The notes under the pieces: generated by a model
What the model was told of the DNA's origin: nothing
Database searches by the model: none
Seen by the model: only the letters and a program-made list of their open reading frames with translations
Made by a program: the position numbers and the translations under genes
Source of the DNA: Candidatus Moraniibacteriota bacterium
GTDB lineage: Bacteria; Patescibacteriota; Minisyncoccia; Moranbacterales; UBA2206
Assembly: GCA_027351145.1 (NCBI GenBank)
Contig: DAIEIZ010000013.1
Span: forward strand, 1-10,673
Length of the DNA: 10,673 nt
Reading direction: 5' to 3'
Shown: positions 1-7,046 of the stretch, one piece after another
Numbering within the stretch: position 1 is the first letter of the stretch
Layout: every line of letters begins with the position of its first letter

Positions 1-1
1 A

Positions 2-136
2 GAATTAAGAGGCAAAGTTATTTCAAAAGACGATGAAGAATATGCTCGCGTGGCAGCTGCAATCCAAAAAGAATCGGTGCGAATTCGGGTGGCGAAAAAA
101 CATTATACTAAACGAGGAATGTCAATTGACGGTTAA
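2..136 (+). CDS. C-terminal fragment of an unrecognised basic protein
   Basis: An open frame runs from the window edge to a TAA stop at 134-136 and gives the last 44 residues of a protein whose start lies outside the window. The fragment is rich in Lys, Arg and Glu and ends in GMSIDG. It has no membrane segment or motif that I recognise. It is the only open frame in this stretch and fits the coding direction of everything downstream. The 43-nt gap to the next gene is AT-rich and shows no terminator, so co-transcription with the carbonic anhydrase gene is possible. I cannot assign a function. Confidence 0.55.
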   Translation, partial: ELRGKVISKDDEEYARVAAAIQKESVRIRVAKKHYTKRGMSIDG

Positions 137-179
137 TGGCAAATAAATGAGTTAAAAATAATTTTTTTGGAAAAATTAT

Positions 180-1202
180 ATGGAAAGCAAGATTAATTTA
201 TTAGTTGAGCTTAACAAGAAACACTCAGAATTATTTTGCAGCCAAAAGCTTGAGCGTGATTTATATCGAGCAAAGCACCCGACCAATGTCGTTGCTTTCA
301 AATGCATGGACGGGCGCATTCATCTTCCGGTGATTACCGAAACCCCGCTAGGGATTATTAGTCCTTATCGTAATATGGGCGGTCGATTTGATTTGGGTTG
401 GCCGCTTCTTAATGTTTCTTTTGATGACGCTGTGACTCGCGCGGTGCAAAAAGGCGCAAGAACATTAGTTCTCGTTACTTATCATTTTTCCAAAGGCGAT
501 GTGCATCGCGGTTGCGCAGGTTTTAATTATGATTGTGGAGCCTCAAAAAAATCAACTGCGGCCTTTCGTGATCAGATCCGCAGAATTTATGGCGTGGAAA
601 ATCAAGTGGTTTTTCCGGTGCTCATTGGAATTGAAACGGATAACGATTCTCTCATTTTACATGGGGACAATGAAGAAGTTGTTGATCTTGCGGTGCTGAA
701 TGAGAAAGATGAGGAAAGTCTGATTTCAATGATTCATAGGCTTTTTCCTAATATGCCGGAACGAATTGTTTCGGATTTTTTGCCGATTATTGTTGGCAAT
801 CTCAATCAAATAGGGGAAACTAAAAAGCATAAACTGGAAGCGCAATTGGTGCATGGTGAATGGGTGTTGGCGGTTGGCAAAGGTTTTGACTGGCTTCACA
901 CACCGAACATGGCAATGATTGTCGGACCATATGACCCAAATATTGGCGAGCCAATCAAGACTGCGGCGGGAATTATCAAATCCAATTGGGAGTCGGGTCG
1001 GATCGAAAAGGGAGTGGTAGTGCTGGCTTCCGCACTTTATGGCGACGCGGCTGACCGGGCGAAAACTCAAGAACGGGCAATTTTCATGAAAAAACTATCT
1101 GAAGATATCATTACGCAAAATTACCCAGAAATGAATGACTACATGAATTCAATCGCCGTGGTAGTTAATTCCAGTACGATGAAAATGGAGGTTATCGAGT
1201 AG
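180..1202 (+). CDS. CsoSCA-type (carboxysomal beta-class-like) carbonic anhydrase
   Basis: This 340-residue protein is predicted to interconvert CO2 and bicarbonate at a zinc site. The beta-carbonic-anhydrase signature C-x-D-x-R is present as C42-M-D44-G-R46. The second half of the site is H102-FSKGDV-H109-RG-C112, and C42, C112 and H102 or H109 would bind zinc. In CsoSCA the metal His lies about 11 residues before the second Cys, which favours H102; the classic beta-type HxxC would use H109. The following PVLIGIETDNDSLILHG (about 145-161) resembles the CsoSCA stretch after the active site. Residues from about 200 onward (VGKGFDW and following) resemble the CsoSCA C-terminal domain. The protein is shorter than carboxysomal CsoSCA, apparently through loss of the N-terminal domain, and it has no signal peptide, so it is probably cytoplasmic. 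No shell or Rubisco genes are nearby. The start has only a weak GGA upstream (169-171). The family call is from remembered motifs, not a search. Confidence 0.8.
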   Translation: MESKINLLVELNKKHSELFCSQKLERDLYRAKHPTNVVAFKCMDGRIHLPVITETPLGIISPYRNMGGRFDLGWPLLNVSFDDAVTRAVQKGARTLVLVTYHFSKGDVHRGCAGFNYDCGASKKSTAAFRDQIRRIYGVENQVVFPVLIGIETDNDSLILHGDNEEVVDLAVLNEKDEESLISMIHRLFPNMPERIVSDFLPIIVGNLNQIGETKKHKLEAQLVHGEWVLAVGKGFDWLHTPNMAMIVGPYDPNIGEPIKTAAGIIKSNWESGRIEKGVVVLASALYGDAADRAKTQERAIFMKKLSEDIITQNYPEMNDYMNSIAVVVNSSTMKMEVIE

Positions 1203-1220
1203 TCGTGTTTGCGGCGAGTA

Positions 1221-1248
1221 TTGACAATTTTTCTGGGCGGAGTAAGAT
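1221..1248 (+). promoter_or_regulatory. Sigma70-type promoter for the complex operon
   Basis: A perfect -35 box TTGACA (1221-1226) is followed after 16 bp by TAAGAT (1243-1248, four of six consensus positions). It lies just after the carbonic anhydrase stop codon and about 150 bp before the first subunit gene, so it would give the five-gene operon its own transcript with a leader of about 140 nt. I see no terminator between the carbonic anhydrase gene and this promoter, so read-through is also possible. Confidence 0.6.
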
Positions 1249-1275
1249 AGACTTGTTTAGAGTTGCTAGGACTTT

Positions 1276-1325
1276 CGCATTTACTAAAGAATCTTTAATG
1301 CGCTTCTCAATTAGAAAGTGAGAGG
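1276..1325 (+). promoter_or_regulatory. Structured 5' leader: two consecutive hairpins upstream of the complex operon
   Basis: Hairpin 1 pairs CGCAT (1276-1280) with ATGCG (1298-1302) and, across a 4-nt left-side bulge, TAAAG (1285-1289) with CTTTA (1293-1297) around an AAT loop. Hairpin 2 follows directly: CTTCTCA (1303-1309) pairs with TGAGAGG (1319-1325) with one G-U pair and a 9-nt loop. Both lie in the predicted leader between the promoter at 1221-1248 and the start codon at 1397. A weak CGG/CCG pairing (1361-1373) followed by T6 (1375-1380) lies closer to the gene and might be a poor attenuator. I do not recognise a known riboswitch class. That it regulates is inference. Confidence 0.4.
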
Positions 1326-1396
1326 CACGTAAAACTTAGCTATATTGGATTTTTAAATTTCGGATAAAGACCGCTTTTTTATTTGGTTTTAAAATT

Positions 1397-1939
1397 ATGA
1401 AAACTTTTGGACTGATAAATGCACTCTTTTTTGGGAAAAAAGTCACTGAAAAAAAAGACAATTTTTTCGATTTGGAAAGTGATGAACTTTTTGAAAAAAC
1501 GGGGAAGGAAGTGAAAGCTATCATCAAAAAACTCTATGGCGGAAGATCTTTGCGCATTCGAGCAGTTGATGCCGGTTCAACAAACGCAGAAGAAATTGAA
1601 CTGACGGCACTCGGCAATGCTTACTATGACATTGATCGGTTTGGCTTGAGTTTTGTGGCTTCGCCAAGGCATGCCGATATGCTTTTTGTTACGGGACCAG
1701 TTACGCGTAACCTAGAAAGAGCACTGCTTACCACCTATGAAGCTGCGCCAAATCCTTGCATTGTTGTGGCGGTGGGGGATGGGGCGATTGACGGTGGTAT
1801 TTGGAGAGATTCTTATGCGGTGGTAGGTGGAGCGGATAAAGTTATTCCGGTGCACATTCGTATCCCGGGTGATCCGCCAACGCCAACGGAAATTTTGCAT
1901 GGAGTTCTGAATGCGTTAAAAAGTCATAAAGTAAAATAG
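1397..1939 (+). CDS. NuoB/HycG/HyfI-like small subunit lacking all proximal [4Fe-4S] ligands
   Basis: This 180-residue protein belongs to the complex I 20-kDa / group 4 hydrogenase small-subunit family. Residues 57-180 carry the family framework: VDAGS near 58-61, YYDIDRFG, FVASPRHADMLFVTGPVTRN, VAVGDGAIDGG and IPGDPPTP near the end. In the normal family four Cys bind the proximal cluster (CxxCE, GDC, PGCPP). Here the matching positions are T62, E65, G129 and D159, and the only Cys is C121, which is not a ligand position. The protein therefore cannot hold the N2-type cluster by the known ligands. The N-terminal 55 residues are Lys/Glu-rich and phenylalanine-containing, as in HycG-like proteins before the fold. 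The start has no clear Shine-Dalgarno sequence. It is the first gene of the operon, 2 nt before the next. A structural role at the junction of peripheral and membrane arms is the likely remaining function. Confidence 0.88.
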   Translation: MKTFGLINALFFGKKVTEKKDNFFDLESDELFEKTGKEVKAIIKKLYGGRSLRIRAVDAGSTNAEEIELTALGNAYYDIDRFGLSFVASPRHADMLFVTGPVTRNLERALLTTYEAAPNPCIVVAVGDGAIDGGIWRDSYAVVGGADKVIPVHIRIPGDPPTPTEILHGVLNALKSHKVK

Positions 1940-1941
1940 AT

Positions 1942-3936
1942 ATGATGGAAAAAATCATTATTTTCAGTATGGGCGTTTATTTTTTAGGGCTGATTTTATC
2001 CGCGCTTGTTGCTTTTTTGCGCAAATCGTTTAAAGGGGGAGCGAGTCTGTTTATTCTTTCTAATGCGGCGGGATTTTTGTCAGCGCTAGTTTATCTTTTG
2101 AATTTTTCCGGAACCAATTTCGTGCTTGCCCGGTTTGATTGGTTTTTTCAATTTACGCCGAGACTTAATTTTCTCTGCGCCATTTTCTTTTTGACGATAA
2201 GTGGAGTTTCTCTTTTGGTGGGGGTTTATAGTTTGCGTTATTTGGAGCTGTATAAGAAAGAGTATAGTCCGCGCGTCGTGCAGGCGCTTCTGGCATTTTT
2301 TGTTTTGGGAATGCAGGGCGTGCTTTTGGCAAACAATACTTTTGCCTTTCTCTTTTTTTGGGAAGTGATGTCAATTACCTCTTTCTTTTTGGTTTTTTCC
2401 GACCGAAAAGAGGAATCAGTCAAAGCCGCTTTTCTCTATTTCATCATGACCCACCTGGGCGCCTCGGCGATTTTGGGTGGTTTTTTGATTTTAAGCAGGG
2501 GAGAATTTATTTTCAATCTGTCTGATATTAATCAGGCATCGCAAAATTTGCCTCCAGGACTTTCAATTTTAGCCTTTTTACTTTTTGTGTTTGGATTTGG
2601 CTCTAAGGCTGGACTCGTGCCTTTTCATGTATGGCTTCCAGAAGCCCATCCGCAAGCGCCAAGCAATGTCTCTGCTATGATGAGCGGGCTCATGCTTAAG
2701 GTCGCAGTGTATGGATTTCTTATGGTCATGCTTAGTATGGCGCATATCACAGGTTGGACCGGTCTTATCGTGCTATTTTTAGGATTACTTTCTGGTGTGG
2801 TAGGGGTTCTGTATGCAGTAGTTACGAGAGATATGAAAAAAACGTTTGCCTATAGCAGTATTGAGAATATGGGCATTATTTTTGCTATGTTAGGGCTGGC
2901 AATCTATCTTTTAGCTTTGGGAAATCATCAGGTGATTGCCTATGCCGTTGTGGCTTTTGCGATTTTTCACGCGATAAATCATGCGCTTTTCAAAACTGCG
3001 TTATTTCTCAGCAGTGGTGTGGTGATTAGTCGCGTGCATTCAAAAAGTCTGGAACTGATGGGAGGTTTAGCAAAAATGTTGCCGATTTTCAGTTTTGCCT
3101 TTTTACTTTCCATTTTAGGCTCATTGCCTTTGCCGTTATTTGGTACTTTCTATGGGGAGTGGGGGCTTGTGCAAAATATCTTAACTCTTTTGAGTGCGTC
3201 AACTACTAGTGCGGGCACAATCATTTTGCTTTTGACGATGCTTTCTTTGGTGGGACTGATCAGTGGCTTAGCTATTTTTGCCATGATAAAGGTATATAGC
3301 ATCTCAATGCTTGGCTTGCCACGCAACGCGCATATGGAAAAAAGAAAAGAAAGCGCGGATTATCTCCTCATCGCACCCATTTTATTTTTAGCCGGTGGCG
3401 TTATTATATTCGGATTTCTGGCTAAATTTTTCATTAGCATGATTGCTGTGCATATTCAGACAATTTCGCTTGCCTCTCCGGCGAGCTTGGTAATAGTTCC
3501 GGTTGACATTTCCTCATTTTTTGTCAGTAGTGCGATTGTTTTGTTTGGACTTTTTATCTATTTTGCTCAAAAAGTAATTCTTACTAATAAAAAAGAAAGA
3601 ATTTATCACACATGGGATTGCGGGCAGCCAATTGACGCGACAATGGAATATAGTGCGACGGCCTTTTCCGCTCCGATTCGTTTTTTCTTTTTATCATTTA
3701 TTGGCAGAAAAAAAACACTGGAATCGCAGGCGGTGAGCGAAGCGAATCCCTGGATCAGAAAATACGCCTTTTCTCTTTCTATCCGACCAAATTGGATTAA
3801 TGTGTTATATGAGCCGGTAGCAAAAGCTTTTTTGGGACTGGCAGAAAAAATTCGTCTAATCCAAAGCGGTCGTATTCAATATTATATTTTGTTTTTACTC
3901 CTTGCATTAATCATCACTCTAATTTTTGCCCTATGA
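1942..3936 (+). CDS. HyfB/HycC-like proton-translocating (NuoL/M/N, Mrp-antiporter family) subunit
   Basis: This 664-residue polytopic membrane protein is the large antiporter-like subunit of a group 4 hydrogenase-type complex. The residues of the half-channels are kept: E141 in FFWEVMSIT (TM5-type Glu), K222 in GFGSKAGLVPFHVWLPEAH (TM7-type Lys), K253 in SGLMLKVAVYG (TM8-type Lys) and K351 in HALFKTALFL (TM12-type). Near the C-terminus YHTWDCGQP and the EYSATAFSAP stretch (about 553-575) match the HyfB/HycC tail, which separates it from NuoL or Mrp proteins. The chosen start is ATG at 1942, 2 nt after the previous stop, with a second Met codon immediately following; neither has a Shine-Dalgarno sequence. 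The 3' end overlaps the next gene by 4 bp (ATGA), which points to translational coupling. It would sit in the cytoplasmic membrane and move H+ (or Na+). Confidence 0.92.
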   Translation: MMEKIIIFSMGVYFLGLILSALVAFLRKSFKGGASLFILSNAAGFLSALVYLLNFSGTNFVLARFDWFFQFTPRLNFLCAIFFLTISGVSLLVGVYSLRYLELYKKEYSPRVVQALLAFFVLGMQGVLLANNTFAFLFFWEVMSITSFFLVFSDRKEESVKAAFLYFIMTHLGASAILGGFLILSRGEFIFNLSDINQASQNLPPGLSILAFLLFVFGFGSKAGLVPFHVWLPEAHPQAPSNVSAMMSGLMLKVAVYGFLMVMLSMAHITGWTGLIVLFLGLLSGVVGVLYAVVTRDMKKTFAYSSIENMGIIFAMLGLAIYLLALGNHQVIAYAVVAFAIFHAINHALFKTALFLSSGVVISRVHSKSLELMGGLAKMLPIFSFAFLLSILGSLPLPLFGTFYGEWGLVQNILTLLSASTTSAGTIILLLTMLSLVGLISGLAIFAMIKVYSISMLGLPRNAHMEKRKESADYLLIAPILFLAGGVIIFGFLAKFFISMIAVHIQTISLASPASLVIVPVDISSFFVSSAIVLFGLFIYFAQKVILTNKKERIYHTWDCGQPIDATMEYSATAFSAPIRFFFLSFIGRKKTLESQAVSEANPWIRKYAFSLSIRPNWINVLYEPVAKAFLGLAEKIRLIQSGRIQYYILFLLLALIITLIFAL

Positions 3937-5531
3937 ACCCTATAATTGCCACATTTATTCAGGTTATTTTCATTTTTGCAATTGCTCCGTTTACGCTCGG
4001 CCTAGTGCGTTTTTTCAAGGCGCGTTTGCAGGGAAGAAAGGGTGCGTCGCCATTTTTGCCCTATGTTACTTTTGCGACATTTTTGAAAAAGGAGATGGTG
4101 ATTTCTGATGTTACTTCTTGGATTTTTCGCATAGTGCCATTTGTTGTTTTCGGTAGCACGTTATTTTTATCAGCAATCATTCCATTGATTTTTATTGGAG
4201 CTAGCGGTGCGGCATTGAGTGATTTTTTGGTTGTGGCGGGAGTGTTGGCGGTTGGTTCGATTTTCCTTGTGCTGGGCGGACTAGATGCCGGCAGTGCTTT
4301 TGGAGGAATGGGGTCGAGTCGTGAGATGACAATTGCCACTCTTCTTGAGCCAGTGATTATTATGGTTTTTGCAGCAATTAGTTTTGTCACAAAAACAGTG
4401 ACGATTGATGGGATGCTAACTAGTCAAATTAGTTTTTTTGAACCCTATCTGATTCTCATAATCATCGCACTTATCTTAGTGGCACTGGCGGAAAATGCGC
4501 GTTATCCAGTCGACAATCCGGCTACACACTTAGAGCTCACTATGGTGCACGAAGCGATGGTTTTGGAATATTCCGGCAAATATTTGGCACTACTTGAATA
4601 TGCCTCGTCTATAAAACTGGTTATTTTTTCACTCCTTATTGCTAATTTAATTTTTCCTGCCACGCTCATTGGAGCAGTTTCTTTTAGTATAGGTGCTTTG
4701 GTGGCTGGGCTGGTTTGGGGGATGGTGAAAATTGTTGTCGCCATGTTTGTCTTGGCTTTCTTGGAATCGATAATGGCAAAAATGCGCTTTTATCGAATGT
4801 CGGAATATTTTTCCATTGCTTTTGTGGTGGCTTTTTTGGGAATGATTTTGGCAATTTTGACGACCTATGCCAACGCTTCTTTGCAGTATCATGCGCTTTT
4901 TGGGCTATTTTCAGTTGTCAGTGTCGTGCTTCTTTTTGGGCGTGTACGTTTAAAAGCAATACTGCGCTATTACGCCGTTTCTTCTTTGGCGATTGCAGGT
5001 ATTGCCTGGGGATTATTGCCACTGGTGTCGGAAGAGGAAAAAATGCATTTGTGGTTGTTTGCAATTTTCACGATTCTTACGAAGACTTTTGCTGTGCCTT
5101 ATGTGATCAATCATTCCAGTCGTGCCAAAAAAAGTCTCACCAACTTGCCCTCTTTTCTCCGTCCCGGCAAGAGTTATTTCTTGGCGATCACTTTACTTAG
5201 CATAACCTATTTCATCTTGGGAAATGTTGCAATTTCCGGATTGGTCAAATGGAATTCTTTGCTTTACGCTTCAGTCAGTCTCATTGTTTTGGGAATTGCC
5301 ATGATGGTCATCAAGCGCAATATTTTTTCTCAGATCATAGGATTGCTTATTGTTGAAAATGGGATTGCGGTTTTCGTTCTGGCAACCATCGGATCGTTGC
5401 CGATTATGATTGAATTTGGAATCTTTGCCGTTACAGTCGCTACTGCCTATATCTTAGCCATTCTCAGCGCGCAGATTCGTGATTTGTGTGGCAGTGCAGA
5501 CACGGATGAGTTATGTAATTTGATAGAATAA
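3933..5531 (+). CDS. HyfC/HycD (NuoH-like) - HyfE (NuoK-like) fusion membrane subunit
   Basis: This 532-residue membrane protein joins two subunits that are separate in E. coli Hyf. Residues 1-310 are NuoH/HycD-like: GLVRFFKARLQGRKG (23-37), KKEMVISD and SWIFR (52-67), GLDAGSAFGGMGSSREMT (116-133), then AENARYPVDNPATHLELTMVHEAM (186-209) and ESIMAKMRFYR (278-288). Residues of about 318-532 are HyfE-like: KRNIFSQIIGLLIVENG (461-477, with membrane Glu E475) and the terminal GSADTDEL (520-527). The lengths of the halves (about 315 and 215) match whole HycD/HyfC and HyfE, so the fusion is complete rather than a partial read-through. It starts by a 4-bp overlap with the previous gene. NuoH-type subunits anchor the peripheral arm and link it to the channels; HyfE/NuoK-type parts are part of the ion path. 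In E. coli hyf an extra antiporter gene separates hyfC from hyfE; here it is absent. Confidence 0.9.
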   Translation: MNPIIATFIQVIFIFAIAPFTLGLVRFFKARLQGRKGASPFLPYVTFATFLKKEMVISDVTSWIFRIVPFVVFGSTLFLSAIIPLIFIGASGAALSDFLVVAGVLAVGSIFLVLGGLDAGSAFGGMGSSREMTIATLLEPVIIMVFAAISFVTKTVTIDGMLTSQISFFEPYLILIIIALILVALAENARYPVDNPATHLELTMVHEAMVLEYSGKYLALLEYASSIKLVIFSLLIANLIFPATLIGAVSFSIGALVAGLVWGMVKIVVAMFVLAFLESIMAKMRFYRMSEYFSIAFVVAFLGMILAILTTYANASLQYHALFGLFSVVSVVLLFGRVRLKAILRYYAVSSLAIAGIAWGLLPLVSEEEKMHLWLFAIFTILTKTFAVPYVINHSSRAKKSLTNLPSFLRPGKSYFLAITLLSITYFILGNVAISGLVKWNSLLYASVSLIVLGIAMMVIKRNIFSQIIGLLIVENGIAVFVLATIGSLPIMIEFGIFAVTVATAYILAILSAQIRDLCGSADTDELCNLIE

Positions 5532-5544
5532 TTTATTTAACCGT

Positions 5545-7029
5545 ATGAATCTAATTTTTTTTACCATTCCTTTTATGCTGGCTTTCGTTTTTTCTCTTTT
5601 GGCAAAAAAAGAAAAAACAGTTCAGCTAAGCAGTCTATTTTTATCGTTCCTGGGAGGAGTCATTTTGATTTCTTATGCCATGCCTTTTGTTTTTCATTTG
5701 CGAGAAAAAATGGTTGATGCGTGGTGGGCGCTGGATAGTTTTTCTGCGCTTATGGTGATTCTCATTGCGGTTGTCTATGTTTTTTCGCTCATCGCAAGCG
5801 TGCGCTACATTGGGCATGAATACGCAGAGAAAATCATTTCTTTTTCGCAATACAAAATGTATTTCGCGCTTTTCCAACTCTTTGCGTTATGCATGATTTT
5901 AGTAGTTTTGACAAATAATTCTTTGATTTTGTGGCTATCACTGGAAGGCACAACACTTTTTTCCACATTTTTAGTGGGGCTTTATCGTAAAAATAAAACC
6001 AGCATCGAGGCGGCTTGGAAATATATGATTCTTTGCTCAACAGGAATCAGTCTGGGCCTTGTGGGGATTTTACTTTTTAGTTATGGCGCGCATGTGGGAG
6101 GAGTTGCTGAGGACAATATTTTTCTCCTGAATCAGCTCGCACAGGGTGCACACCTTATTCCGGAAAATGTTGTGAAATTAGCCTTCATTTTTTTATTTAT
6201 TGGATTTGGAACGAAAGTTGGTTTGGCGCCGATGCATACGTGGTTGCCCGATGCACACAGCAAAGCGCCATCTCCCATTTCCGCTATTTTTTCGGCAGTT
6301 TTGCTCAATGTTGCTCTCTATGCCATCTTGCGGTTTAAGTTTATCGCTGACAGTGCTTTTTTGGATTCAAACTGGACCAATCATTTGTTTCTCACTTTTG
6401 GTTTTATTTCAATTCTTCTGGCTGCATTTATGATGCTCGTTCAATCAAATTATAAAAGAATGCTGGCCTATTCAAGCGTCGAACACATGGGGATTATTCT
6501 TTTTTCGCTTGGACTTTCCCCATTGGGAGCAGTGGCCGGAGTGATGCATATGATTGGTCACACTTTTACCAAATCGGCTTTGTTTTTTGGGGCAGGCGAG
6601 ATTCTTATTAAATGGAAAACGACCAAGGTGGCGAAGATTAAAAATATGTTCAAATATTCGCGCTATACCAGTATTCTGTTTATTTTTGGTATTGTGGCGA
6701 TTATCGCCATTCCGCCTTCGGCGCTTTTTGTAAGCGAATACGGCATGTTTACCCAAGCCATTCTTTTACATCCAATTGTGGCTATTAGCATTTTTGTGGC
6801 CTTTGGGATTATTGCGTATGCAATGCTTGCGCTTACAATAGAGATGGTTTTTAGCACTAAAGATGATGATAAAACAAAGACGGAGATGGCAAAGGATTAT
6901 TGGAATGTGACCCACACTATCATTGCAATTGAACTGCTGGCAATTTTGTTTTTAGCTTTTTGGTTTACCACTGGAAATGCGTTTAGTGTGATTAGCAATA
7001 TCACAAAAACGTTTTTGTATGGCAAGTAA
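5545..7029 (+). CDS. HyfF/HyfD-like antiporter-type membrane subunit
   Basis: This 494-residue polytopic membrane protein is the second NuoL/M/N-family subunit of the complex. Conserved channel residues are E134 (LWLSLEGTTL), K224 (GFGTKVGLAPMHTWLPDAHSKAP) and K343 (HTFTKSALFF). At the TM8-type position the motif is SAVLLNVALYAILR with Asn rather than Lys; to my knowledge this is common in HyfF-like proteins. The SYSSVEHMG-type motif (AYSSVEHMGII) follows at about 308-318. It lies 13 nt after the HyfC-HyfE fusion gene and 17 nt before the large-subunit gene. The start ATG at 5545 has no Shine-Dalgarno sequence, as with most genes of this operon. Its position after HyfE and before HyfG matches the E. 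coli order E-F-G. It should contribute one ion-translocation pathway in the membrane. Confidence 0.9.
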   Translation: MNLIFFTIPFMLAFVFSLLAKKEKTVQLSSLFLSFLGGVILISYAMPFVFHLREKMVDAWWALDSFSALMVILIAVVYVFSLIASVRYIGHEYAEKIISFSQYKMYFALFQLFALCMILVVLTNNSLILWLSLEGTTLFSTFLVGLYRKNKTSIEAAWKYMILCSTGISLGLVGILLFSYGAHVGGVAEDNIFLLNQLAQGAHLIPENVVKLAFIFLFIGFGTKVGLAPMHTWLPDAHSKAPSPISAIFSAVLLNVALYAILRFKFIADSAFLDSNWTNHLFLTFGFISILLAAFMMLVQSNYKRMLAYSSVEHMGIILFSLGLSPLGAVAGVMHMIGHTFTKSALFFGAGEILIKWKTTKVAKIKNMFKYSRYTSILFIFGIVAIIAIPPSALFVSEYGMFTQAILLHPIVAISIFVAFGIIAYAMLALTIEMVFSTKDDDKTKTEMAKDYWNVTHTIIAIELLAILFLAFWFTTGNAFSVISNITKTFLYGK

Positions 7030-7046
7030 CATAAATTATTTAGAAT

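Noticed and set aside
126..131. TTGACG as a -35 box for the CsoSCA-type gene
   Set aside because: No acceptable -10 box is found 16-18 bp downstream.
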